Origin: Acidobacteriota bacterium
GTDB lineage: Bacteria; Acidobacteriota; Blastocatellia; Pyrinomonadales; Pyrinomonadaceae
Assembly (NCBI GenBank): GCA_023415725.1
Contig: JAEZJR010000325.1
Span: 1 to 12,732 of the forward strand
Reading direction: 5' to 3'
Length of the DNA stretch: 12,732 nt
In this document: in pieces, positions 1-6,047 of the stretch
Layout: every line of letters starts with the position of its first letter
How positions within the stretch are numbered: position 1 is the first letter of the stretch
The notes under the pieces: generated by a model
Told to the model about the DNA's origin: nothing
Databases searched by the model: none
What the model saw: the letters and a program-made list of their open reading frames with translations, nothing else
Program-made: the position numbers and the translations under genes

Positions 1-2139
1 GGTCATCTCATCGACTATCCACTTCGCTCCGGCGACCTTTTCGGTCGACCAGAGGACGTAACGGATGTCCACCGCGATGGTGCGGTTACGGTTCGGATCG
101 TAGTAAAAATCGTTCCCGAGACCCTCATAGTTGCCGTCGAAAACAAGTCCTACCTGCTCCCCGGACCCGTTCAACACGGGGGATCCACTGTTCCCGCCGA
201 TGATATCCGTCGTCGCGAGGAAGTTAACAACCACGTTGTTATTTTCGCCGTAACGCCCGAAATCGCGGGCTTTGTAGAGGTCCTTGATCTTTTGCGGGAC
301 ATCGAATGGGTCCACGCCGGTGTCCTTTTCGAACATACCGGTCAGCGTGGTGAACGGCGTGCGGTATTCGGCCTCACGCGGGCTATAGCCCTTGATGTTG
401 CCGAAAGTGAAACGCAGCGTAGAGTTGGCGTCCGGGTAGGGCGTCGTGCCCCTCATTTCCGCCATCGCGTGCTGGTAGAGCAGCCGCAAACGGTCGATCT
501 TCGACGCGAACACGGTCGCCCGTGCGTTCGCCTCATCCTTGGCTTTCTTCAACGCGAGGGCGAAAGCCTTTGGATTATCACGCTCGGGGCGGACCTCCAT
601 CGTCTGCGGGCCGTAAAGGGCAGCGACCGTCTCTGCAGTCCAGTAATTGCCTTCCGCAATGTTCCGCGCGAATGCTTCTTCCGCTTCGCGCCGAGCATTG
701 CCCTGGAGATTCCCGAAGAGGCTCTCAGCACCCTCGAACTTCTGGTCAGCCGGCAGTTCCGCGAACTTTCGCAGGTAGAACATGATCATCTCCCGCTCGT
801 AAACCGGCTCACGGTCTTTCAGAGCGGTCTGGATCTCGGCGAGTTTTGCAGCTCGCTCCGCATCACTGAGGCTCTTGCCCTCCGCGACGGCCTTGTAGAT
901 CTGGCTGAAGATCGGCATAGTGGCGTCCGGCATGCGGCGGACGAGTATGTCGAGCTTGGCTTTTTTGTTCGACTCTGCGGAAACTGCTGACAGCTCGGAA
1001 AGGACGGTTCCGTACTTCCGCTGCCGCTCCGGATTTGCCGCGATCCACGCCGCAAGCTGGGCCTCCTCCGCCTGCCTCTTCTCGACGACGTTGGACTGGA
1101 TCAAACGCAAACGCCCGCCGTCGTACACCTTGAAAGCGTTATCGAAGCTCGCAATATCCGACTGGAACTCGATCCGTTTCTCTTCATTGGTCCGCCCGAT
1201 CTCCCGCAACGCCGCGCTCCTGGCCGCCAGCCACGACGAGAGGAAAGGGAAGTTGGCATCACGAGCATACTCGATCGACTGCGACTCCCGATAACGCGTC
1301 GTCCCGCCCGGATACCCGAGCACGAACACGAAATCATCCTCTTTTAATCCCCCGATGTTCACCGTCAAGAACCGCTTCGGCTTATACGGCATATTACCCG
1401 CCGAATACTCAGCCGAACTGCCGTCCGGAGCTACATAAGCACGGAGAAAAGTGTAATCCCCCGTTTGTCGCGGCCATTCAAAATTGTCCGGGTCCCCTCC
1501 GAAAACGCCTATATTCCTAGGCGGTGCATGCACGACCCGTATGTCCTTTACTTGCTTGATTTGAAAGAGATACCAATAGTATCCGTTGTTCATGACCTGC
1601 ACTCGGACGACGGATCCGGTTGGAGCTTTTGCCTGTTCCGATGCCGCCAATGCGTCTGAGTTTTTCTTCAGAGCCGCGGCTAATGCTTCACCCGACAGGC
1701 TTTCGGTCCCTGCGGTGACCTTTTGCGTAACATCCTCAGCGCGCTCGGTGATAAAGATCGAATATCCCTTTGCGGGTATCTCACCCGCCCGGTTGTCGGC
1801 TTTGAACCCGTTTTCAACAAGGTCATTGCCAGGCGTCGATGCCGAAACCAGGGCGTCGAAACCGCAGTGGTGATTGGTAAGGATAAGCCCCTGTGGTGAA
1901 ACGAATTCGGCCGTGCATCCAATGCTCAATCGAATGATCGCATCGGTCAGTCCGCCACCGGCCGGGTTATAGATCTCTTCGGGGCGAAGTTTCAGCCCAC
2001 GCTTTCGGAGGTTTTCGATGGTACCTATCTTGTCCGGCATGTACATCCCCTCATCGAAGAGGGCGAAAGCGGGGATAACGGAAGATACGGTGATCGCAAA
2101 TATCAGCAATCCCGATAGCACAAAGTTTCGTGTGGTCAT
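1..2139 (-). CDS. S46 family dipeptidyl-peptidase, DPP7-like, exported (C-terminal end cut by window edge)
   Basis: This is a secreted serine exopeptidase expected to release dipeptides from peptide N-termini outside the cytoplasm. The frame is open for 713 codons, and S46 proteins are about 710-720 residues, so only a few C-terminal residues should be missing. Residues 1-26 are a signal peptide with a cleavage site after AFA. The trypsin-like triad is visible: His91 in TNHHCG, Asp228 in RQTGD and Ser651 in GGNSGSP. By analogy with DAP BII and DPP7/DPP11, Asn219, Phe220 and Asp668 form the N-terminus anchor; the usual Trp is Phe here. Gly669, 18 residues after the serine, matches the Gly of DPP7 rather than the Arg of DPP11, which suggests hydrophobic rather than acidic P1 preference. 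The ATG has AGAGGT 11 nt upstream (2151-2156). The gene appears to be transcribed alone. The family call is firm; the specificity is inferred. Confidence 0.93.
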   Translation of the reverse strand, partial: MTTRNFVLSGLLIFAITVSSVIPAFALFDEGMYMPDKIGTIENLRKRGLKLRPEEIYNPAGGGLTDAIIRLSIGCTAEFVSPQGLILTNHHCGFDALVSASTPGNDLVENGFKADNRAGEIPAKGYSIFITERAEDVTQKVTAGTESLSGEALAAALKKNSDALAASEQAKAPTGSVVRVQVMNNGYYWYLFQIKQVKDIRVVHAPPRNIGVFGGDPDNFEWPRQTGDYTFLRAYVAPDGSSAEYSAGNMPYKPKRFLTVNIGGLKEDDFVFVLGYPGGTTRYRESQSIEYARDANFPFLSSWLAARSAALREIGRTNEEKRIEFQSDIASFDNAFKVYDGGRLRLIQSNVVEKRQAEEAQLAAWIAANPERQRKYGTVLSELSAVSAESNKKAKLDILVRRMPDATMPIFSQIYKAVAEGKSLSDAERAAKLAEIQTALKDREPVYEREMIMFYLRKFAELPADQKFEGAESLFGNLQGNARREAEEAFARNIAEGNYWTAETVAALYGPQTMEVRPERDNPKAFALALKKAKDEANARATVFASKIDRLRLLYQHAMAEMRGTTPYPDANSTLRFTFGNIKGYSPREAEYRTPFTTLTGMFEKDTGVDPFDVPQKIKDLYKARDFGRYGENNNVVVNFLATTDIIGGNSGSPVLNGSGEQVGLVFDGNYEGLGNDFYYDPNRNRTIAVDIRYVLWSTEKVAGAKWIVDEMT

Positions 2140-2157
2140 TTTTGAAGGATACCTCTG

Positions 2158-2173
2158 TAAACGACGTCGTTTA
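2158..2173. repeat. Perfect 16-bp palindrome in the leader of the S46 peptidase gene
   Basis: TAAACGACGTCGTTTA is its own reverse complement over all 16 bases. It lies just upstream of the AGAGGT ribosome binding site of the S46 gene and just downstream of the candidate -10 box. A dimeric repressor could bind it as an operator. As RNA it could form only a tight fold-back next to the ribosome binding site. The symmetry is seen in the sequence; the function is inferred. Confidence 0.5.
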
Positions 2174-2180
2174 TCGTAGA

Positions 2181-2198
2181 ACTTATCAGTATATAAGT
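2181..2198 (-). promoter_or_regulatory. Candidate promoter -10 region for the S46 gene within an inverted repeat
   Basis: Reading the minus strand, TATACT (2193-2188) resembles a sigma-70 -10 box about 50 nt before the S46 start codon. It lies inside an inverted repeat with arms ACTTAT (2181-2186) and ATAAGT (2193-2198). No convincing -35 hexamer lies 16-18 nt upstream, so the promoter call is weak. The region is AT-rich compared with its surroundings. Confidence 0.35.
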
Positions 2199-2222
2199 TT
2201 TTCTATTTGGAGAGCGAACGGC

Positions 2223-2254
2223 AAAAAAGCGAGCCGCTGTTTCGACTCGCTTTT
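2223..2254 (-). terminator. Rho-independent terminator after the M23 peptidase gene
   Basis: A perfect 9-bp stem (AAAAGCGAG at 2225-2233 with CTCGCTTTT at 2246-2254) encloses a 12-nt loop. On the minus strand it ends in six T residues (2228-2223), about 30 nt after the M23 stop codon. It separates the M23 transcript from the S46 gene. Confidence 0.8.
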
Positions 2255-2283
2255 GATTATAAAGGTTGGATACTGAGTTGATC

Positions 2284-3105
2284 CTACTGTCTTCTGATAT
2301 CTGTCGGTTCCGGCGGCAGGAAGAACCGCGGGTTGATCGGCCGATCGTTCACGCGAAGCTCATAGTGAAGGTGAGGGCCCGTCGAACGGCCGGTGGAACC
2401 CACAAGACCGATCATCTGCCCGCGACTGATCTGCTGACCGTTCTCGACCTCGATCTTCGAAAGATGGCCGTAGCGGGTCTTCAGACCGTTGCCATGGTCG
2501 AGCTCGATCATGTTGCCGTATCCGCCTTTCCAGCCGGCTTCCGACACTACGCCGTTCGCAGGGGCGATGACCATGTCTCCACGCTCACCATCAATGTCCA
2601 TCCCGCCGTGGAATTCGTAAGCTCGGCCCCCAAATGGGTTCCTGCGGAATCCGAATTCATTGTTTATCTTGCCCAAGTGGGCCCACTGCGAAGGGATGTG
2701 CGCCGCGTTGGAGGTGGATTGAATGGTCTTGAGAAGTCTTTCGAGCTCCGGGTTGTTGACATCTACTTCATCCGGGTCGATCGGACCACCGGAATTGTAT
2801 TCAAAATCGTCAGCGGACTCCGGCCGGGAATAATCGATATCTTTACGATCTACTGGAATCGCTACTGCCAATTGTGACGCCGGCTTGGACGCCCTTGCTA
2901 GAGTATTTTCGGCAGCAGTAACAACAAATTTACCCGAGGCGATACCGTAAATGCCGCCGCCCAAAAGTGTTGAAAATATAACGAATGCGATGCAAAGAGA
3001 ACCGTTCTGGATCACCCCTTTGGAAATCTCAAATCGGCGAATAAAGATTCTGGAATTACTCGATCTTTTGAAAAGAAATGTAAACGGCCTGCCGTTCTTC
3101 GTCAT
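2284..3105 (-). CDS. Membrane-anchored M23 family metallopeptidase (peptidoglycan endopeptidase)
   Basis: This protein of 273 residues is predicted to cut peptidoglycan cross-links or interpeptides in the periplasm, using one zinc ion. The N-terminus is basic and is followed by one hydrophobic helix at about residues 36-58. There is no clear cleavage site, so it is probably a type II anchored protein. A linker follows (about 60-150), rich in Asp and Pro, and then the M23/LytM domain (about 151-262). Zinc and catalytic residues are all present: His166 and Asp170 in HGGMD, His214 in YGHLS, and His245 and His247 in GPHLHYEL. It is therefore probably an active enzyme rather than a degenerate LytM activator such as EnvC. 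The ATG has AGAGG 4 nt upstream and AAGGAG further up (3119-3124). The gene is monocistronic: 266 nt separate it from the next upstream gene, and a terminator follows. The substrate bond is not predictable. Confidence 0.9.
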   Translation of the reverse strand: MTKNGRPFTFLFKRSSNSRIFIRRFEISKGVIQNGSLCIAFVIFSTLLGGGIYGIASGKFVVTAAENTLARASKPASQLAVAIPVDRKDIDYSRPESADDFEYNSGGPIDPDEVDVNNPELERLLKTIQSTSNAAHIPSQWAHLGKINNEFGFRRNPFGGRAYEFHGGMDIDGERGDMVIAPANGVVSEAGWKGGYGNMIELDHGNGLKTRYGHLSKIEVENGQQISRGQMIGLVGSTGRSTGPHLHYELRVNDRPINPRFFLPPEPTDIRRQ

Positions 3106-3198
3106 TATGCCTCTAAAGCTCCTTCTTTATATGATCTCGTGGGTCGGGCGTGTGGGGCCTTTTCCACGCGGAATCACGCAAGAATAGCCGCGAGCGAC

Positions 3199-3223
3199 TA
3201 ACGCGAAACCGGAAAATAGTTAC
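3199..3223 (-). promoter_or_regulatory. Weak ECF-like promoter candidate upstream of the M23 peptidase
   Basis: On the minus strand GTAACTA (3223-3217) and GCGTTA (3204-3199) are separated by 12 nt, about 95 nt before the M23 start codon. They resemble a degenerate form of the GGAACTT ... TCGTWA pairs found before the sigma factor and the lytic transglycosylase. Two of the seven -35 bases and one of the six -10 bases differ, and the spacer is shorter, so this may be chance. I see no better sigma-70 promoter in this intergenic region. Confidence 0.2.
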
Positions 3224-3300
3224 CTAAAGCGTCTGCGGGTTGTGGGGTAAAGGCCGGCAGACACGGCCCAAGCAAATTGATATGCGAAATTTTAATCCCA

Positions 3301-3339
3301 AATAATAACAAATGGCAAACGGCCGCAATCCGTCTGCCA
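3301..3339 (-). terminator. Terminator closing the ECF sigma factor cluster
   Basis: On the minus strand a 10-bp stem with one G-U wobble pairs 3330-3339 with 3313-3322, around a 7-nt loop. A T-rich tail with interruptions follows (3312-3301, ATTTGTTATTATT-like). It lies about 35 nt after the stop of the small membrane protein, so it fits the end of the four-gene transcript. The imperfect U-tract lowers confidence. Confidence 0.6.
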
Positions 3340-3371
3340 CCTTACACAATATACCAAATTTTGATTCGTGG

Positions 3372-3584
3372 CTACTCGGCTCGAGAACGCCTTGCGCTGC
3401 TCACACCTTTGAGCACCAGATAACCGACGCCCAACAGCAGTGCAACGAACGCGACTACGATCAGTATCTTGATCGCCATCGTTACAAATCCGACGAACGC
3501 GATCAGGCTTTTTACCAGGGTGATCAGGAGCGCGATCAGTACGAAAATACCGCCCCATTTTCCTGCAGCCTTCATGAATGCCAT
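3372..3584 (-). CDS. Small two-helix membrane protein (70 aa), unknown function
   Basis: I do not recognise a family. The protein has 70 residues. Two hydrophobic helices are visible at about residues 12-36 and 40-63, separated by a short Thr-Met-Ala-Ile-Lys turn. The tail is short and basic and ends in SSARRSRAE. An upstream in-frame start at 3611 is possible, but the ATG at 3584 has GGAG 7 nt upstream (CAGGAG in CTCCTG at 3592-3597, read on the minus strand), so I prefer it. The gene lies 57 nt after the B-box membrane protein and just before a terminator, which makes it the last gene of the sigma factor cluster. Its size and position suggest an accessory to a membrane sensor or stress response, but this is only inference. 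Confidence 0.7.
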   Translation of the reverse strand: MAFMKAAGKWGGIFVLIALLITLVKSLIAFVGFVTMAIKILIVVAFVALLLGVGYLVLKGVSSARRSRAE

Positions 3585-3641
3585 ATCAAATCTCCTGAAC
3601 GATAATACCACCTAAACAACTGTCGAATAAGGATAATGTCT

Positions 3642-4388
3642 TTAGCGACGCCCCCCGGCCTGTTGGGATCGATAATCGTATTCGCCGGTTTCGACGTTGC
3701 CCTCGCGCAGCGAGCCGGAAAATATGGGCGCCGGCCTTGCGGAATCGAAGTTGCTCCATTTTCCGGGCTCCTCTTTGCCCTTAAAAATGTACCCGCGAAG
3801 GATATAAATTCCCAAGCCGATCAACATAGCAGGTAAAAGCCCACGCATGATCCCCTGCAATTTGAATACGTTTTGAAGCAGAAACGCCACCCCCAGGATG
3901 CCCAAAACAATTCCCCACAGCTTGGGATTGCCCTGAAAACGCTTCACAAGGATGTCCTCGGCAACATCCGGGGTCACTCCTGCTCGGATCATTCTTGCGG
4001 TCCGCCAAGCATCCAAAGCAGCGAACGCCCACATCCCCAGGAACCCGAAAACGAAGATCGCCGTACCGCCGGTCAGGATCGCCATCTGAAACAGTCCGAT
4101 GAAGACACCGAAATACACCAGAGCCTTTACGGTTTGCCCGTTGTAAGCCGCTCCCAGGCCTGGTACGACGGAGAGCAAAAAAGCGATGACCGGGGAAGTG
4201 CTTTTATTGAGATATGCTCCGTAATCCGAGCTGTTTTGCTGGTGCCGCAGCAGGTCGACCCCCATCACTATGCAATCCTGACAGTACGGAAATCCTTTTA
4301 TCCTGTGGTCGCAGGCCGGGCAGAGCGGCTTGCCGCACGCATTGCACTGCACGACCGCTCCGTTATGTATGTGATAGGCGCAATTCAT
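3642..4388 (-). CDS. B-box-type zinc-finger multi-pass membrane protein
   Basis: This 248-residue protein starts with a cytoplasmic-looking zinc-binding module. The candidate ligands are Cys3, His6, Cys15, Cys18, Cys23, Cys26, His28, Cys36 and Cys39, arranged like a B-box. About five hydrophobic segments follow (roughly 66-83, 87-106, 108-124, 157-173 and 183-200). The C-terminal tail is polar, with Arg and Gly. Similar B-box membrane proteins are known in bacteria, but I cannot give a reaction. Only 6 nt separate its ATG from the stop of the anti-sigma gene, and its AGG ribosome binding site overlaps that stop, so the two are probably translationally coupled. This places it in the same regulatory system, perhaps as a membrane sensor or a partner of the anti-sigma factor. 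The gene prediction is strong and the role unknown. Confidence 0.85.
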   Translation of the reverse strand: MNCAYHIHNGAVVQCNACGKPLCPACDHRIKGFPYCQDCIVMGVDLLRHQQNSSDYGAYLNKSTSPVIAFLLSVVPGLGAAYNGQTVKALVYFGVFIGLFQMAILTGGTAIFVFGFLGMWAFAALDAWRTARMIRAGVTPDVAEDILVKRFQGNPKLWGIVLGILGVAFLLQNVFKLQGIMRGLLPAMLIGLGIYILRGYIFKGKEEPGKWSNFDSARPAPIFSGSLREGNVETGEYDYRSQQAGGRR

Positions 4389-4394
4389 TAGATA

Positions 4395-5177
4395 CTACCT
4401 GTTTTCCACCTCTGTCGTTCCTGAAACCGGCTCCTGGTTAACCGTGCCCGATTCATTGCCGGTTGCTTCGTTCAGCACCTCCGCACCTTGCTGGTAGGTT
4501 TGGCGAGCGAGCTGGTAACTTTTCGCATAAACGTCAGAAAGAGTTCCATCCGCCGAAACCGTTTGACTGAATGTAAGGAAGGCGATAATGGCCATCAACG
4601 CGACCGGAGCAAGCTGCGGGACAGAAATGGGGAATCGGAATCCACGCACCCACTCCGTAAACTGAGACATCCTCGACGGTCTCACCTCTTTAGCATGCTC
4701 GGTTCCAAGAGTCGCAGCGAGGATCCTTTCGTGAAGGCCGACAGGTAAGGCTAATTCGTCAAGCTTGTAGTTGACGATAGCCGCAAGCGACCTAACCACC
4801 ATACCGGGCAGGTCGCTGCATTCATCGCATAGCACCGCGTGGCGTTCCCAACGGTGAAAAACACTAGCGGGGAGAAAGCCGTCGAGGTAATCCGTCAGAT
4901 GCTCTTCGAATTCGCGGCAATTGATCGTTGCGTCCGGGACCGTGCTAGCCAAGATCCGCGCTTCAAGGCGGGAAACGGAGGGACGGGGCTCTGCCAATTG
5001 CTGGCAAGCTGCCATAGCGTCCTTAACGTCGTTCAACAGCCCGTGGCAAAGAGGACACTGTAAAGCGTGGGACGCCATCGCCTTATGTGCAGCCGGTTCG
5101 AGTGTCCGTTCGAGGTACTCCGAAAGCGATTCCTCAAATGCCGTGCAGTCCAGAATTTTTTCGTGCCCGAAAGCCAT
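4395..5177 (-). CDS. Membrane anti-sigma factor with two tandem zf-HC2 zinc fingers
   Basis: This 260-residue protein is predicted to hold the adjacent ECF sigma factor at the membrane. It has two zinc-binding anti-sigma modules of the zf-HC2/ZAS type: Cys11, His37, Cys41, Cys44, and Cys87, His113, Cys117, Cys120. The ligand spacing is identical in both, which points to internal duplication. A transmembrane helix follows at about 186-206, and then an external tail of about 55 residues with Gln-, Glu- and Thr-rich low-complexity sequence. Typical ZAS anti-sigma factors have one zinc module. The start is ATG, with GGGG and GAGG purine runs 4-10 nt upstream. It lies 58 nt downstream of the sigma gene on the same strand, the usual order for a cognate pair. 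The function is strongly supported by context; what signal releases the sigma factor cannot be read. Confidence 0.92.
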   Translation of the reverse strand: MAFGHEKILDCTAFEESLSEYLERTLEPAAHKAMASHALQCPLCHGLLNDVKDAMAACQQLAEPRPSVSRLEARILASTVPDATINCREFEEHLTDYLDGFLPASVFHRWERHAVLCDECSDLPGMVVRSLAAIVNYKLDELALPVGLHERILAATLGTEHAKEVRPSRMSQFTEWVRGFRFPISVPQLAPVALMAIIAFLTFSQTVSADGTLSDVYAKSYQLARQTYQQGAEVLNEATGNESGTVNQEPVSGTTEVENR

Positions 5178-5235
5178 AAAACCTCAACCCCTTGTAATTG
5201 CTCTAAATATGGACGCTCACACCGTCTTCATTTGC

Positions 5236-5829
5236 TTATACGCTCACGATCCTCATCCGCTTCAGGATCTTCGCCAGCTCAATGCGGCCGCGGTTAATAC
5301 GCGATTTCACCGTCCCTTCGGGTATTTGAAGCATGTCGACGATTTCCTGGTAGCTGAGTTCCTCGATATCCCTGAGGATCACGCACGTTTTCAGGTCAGG
5401 TGGCAGCCTGTCGATACCTTCCTGAACCTGCTCGGCCAACTCCCGACGCTCCATTTCTTTCTGAGCAGATGACCCAACCGCTCTGAGATGGTATTGGTGG
5501 TCATCCACCGCCTCAGCCATCGAGTTCTGCGGGTTTCGCTGCCGGTGCCGGTAATCGTCGATTATCAAATTGCGTGCGAGCCGCATCAGCCAGTTCGCAA
5601 GATCGCCCTGCTTAGCGTCGTACTGATCAAGCGTCCGGTAAATGCGAATAAAAACTTCTTGTGTGAGGTCTTCTGCCGCCTCGGCGTTAGATGTGAATCT
5701 ATAGGCTAAGTTGAATATCCGACGCGAGAACTGCGTCACGATCTCCTCCCAAGCCACGCCGTCTCCCGACCGCGCACGCCGCACGAGTTCAGCTCCGTTT
5801 ATTTCCGCAGTCGCCTTTAATGCTTCCAA
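5236..5829 (-). CDS. ECF-type RNA polymerase sigma factor (sigma-E/RpoE-like)
   Basis: This sigma factor directs RNA polymerase to envelope-stress-type promoters. With a TTG start at 5829 it has 197 residues, the usual ECF size. Region 2 spans about residues 26-98, with DLTQEVFIRIYR at 54-65. Region 4 spans about 130-190, with a helix-turn-helix at 158-182 (LSYQEIVDML ... GTVKSRINRGR). The linker between them is typical, and there is no extra C-terminal domain. No ATG exists near the N-terminus in this frame. Another TTG at 5931 would add 34 poorly conserved-looking residues and lies inside the predicted promoter. The 5829 codon has GGAGAG 7 nt upstream, so it is preferred. The cognate anti-sigma gene follows directly. 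An ECF-type promoter upstream suggests autoregulation. Confidence 0.93.
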   Translation of the reverse strand: MEALKATAEINGAELVRRARSGDGVAWEEIVTQFSRRIFNLAYRFTSNAEAAEDLTQEVFIRIYRTLDQYDAKQGDLANWLMRLARNLIIDDYRHRQRNPQNSMAEAVDDHQYHLRAVGSSAQKEMERRELAEQVQEGIDRLPPDLKTCVILRDIEELSYQEIVDMLQIPEGTVKSRINRGRIELAKILKRMRIVSV

Positions 5830-5836
5830 GCAAGTT

Positions 5837-5842
5837 CTCTCC
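5837..5842 (-). promoter_or_regulatory. Ribosome binding site that fixes the TTG start of the sigma factor
   Basis: GGAGAG on the minus strand lies 7 nt before the TTG at 5829. This near-ideal Shine-Dalgarno sequence is the main reason to choose that codon over the upstream TTG at 5931. Confidence 0.75.
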
Positions 5843-5851
5843 GATAGCGAA

Positions 5852-5866
5852 TGCCTTGATAAGGCA
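5852..5866 (-). repeat. Short hairpin in the sigma factor 5' leader
   Basis: TGCCTT (5852-5857) and AAGGCA (5861-5866) form a perfect 6-bp inverted repeat with a 3-nt loop. It sits 9 nt upstream of the GGAGAG ribosome binding site, within the predicted leader. It may be a small RNA hairpin or a protein site. At this length chance is also possible. Confidence 0.35.
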
Positions 5867-5899
5867 ACAAAGCTGCACGTCCGCCTTGTCAAAGCTAGT

Positions 5900-5926
5900 T
5901 TACGATAGCAGTTAAGGGAAAGTTCC
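5900..5926 (-). promoter_or_regulatory. ECF-type promoter of the sigma factor cluster (predicted autoregulation)
   Basis: On the minus strand GGAACTT (5926-5920) is followed after 14 nt by TCGTAA (5905-5900). The -35 box equals the E. coli sigma-E consensus and the spacing is right for ECF sigma factors. Transcription would start near 5893, giving a leader of about 65 nt before the TTG codon. Autoregulation is common for ECF sigma factors, and a near copy of the motif lies before the lytic transglycosylase gene. Confidence 0.7.
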
Positions 5927-6003
5927 GCCAAAGATGCGGTATGTGGTGAGCGTTAGCATTTCCCCGATAAATACAGTATCTTCGTGTCTTTGCCTCCCGC
6001 TTT

Positions 6004-6030
6004 GGAACGGCAAATTCATTCAGGTCTTTC
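6004..6030 (+). promoter_or_regulatory. Weak ECF-like promoter candidate before the YbhN-like gene
   Basis: GGAACGG (6004-6010) is followed after 14 nt by TCTTTC (6025-6030). The -35 core GGAAC and the spacing match the sigma factor's own promoter, but the -10 fits poorly. Transcription would start near 6037, leaving about 10 nt before the TTG start. If it is real, the divergent gene shares the regulon. A loose sigma-70 alternative (TTAGCA, 18 nt, TATCTT) lies at about 5955-5985. Confidence 0.25.
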
Positions 6031-6047
6031 GTTGAAAAGCTACCCAA

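Noticed and set aside
292..990. Plus-strand open frame of 232 codons
   Set aside because: It lies antisense to the S46 peptidase, whose frame is continuous with catalytic motifs on both sides. The composition is Arg-rich, as in shadow frames.
2266..2877. Plus-strand open frame of 203 codons
   Set aside because: It is antisense to the M23 peptidase domain with its intact zinc ligands. No ribosome binding site or family resemblance is seen.
3148..3169. Imperfect hairpin CGTGTGG ... CCACGCG upstream of the M23 gene
   Set aside because: Seven pairs with a wobble, no U-tract and no link to the start codon. It is too weak to call an attenuator or operator.
3873..4391. Plus-strand open frame of 172 codons
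   Set aside because: It is antisense to the B-box membrane protein. The hydrophobic pattern and the cysteine pairs of the minus-strand frame mark that one as the real gene.
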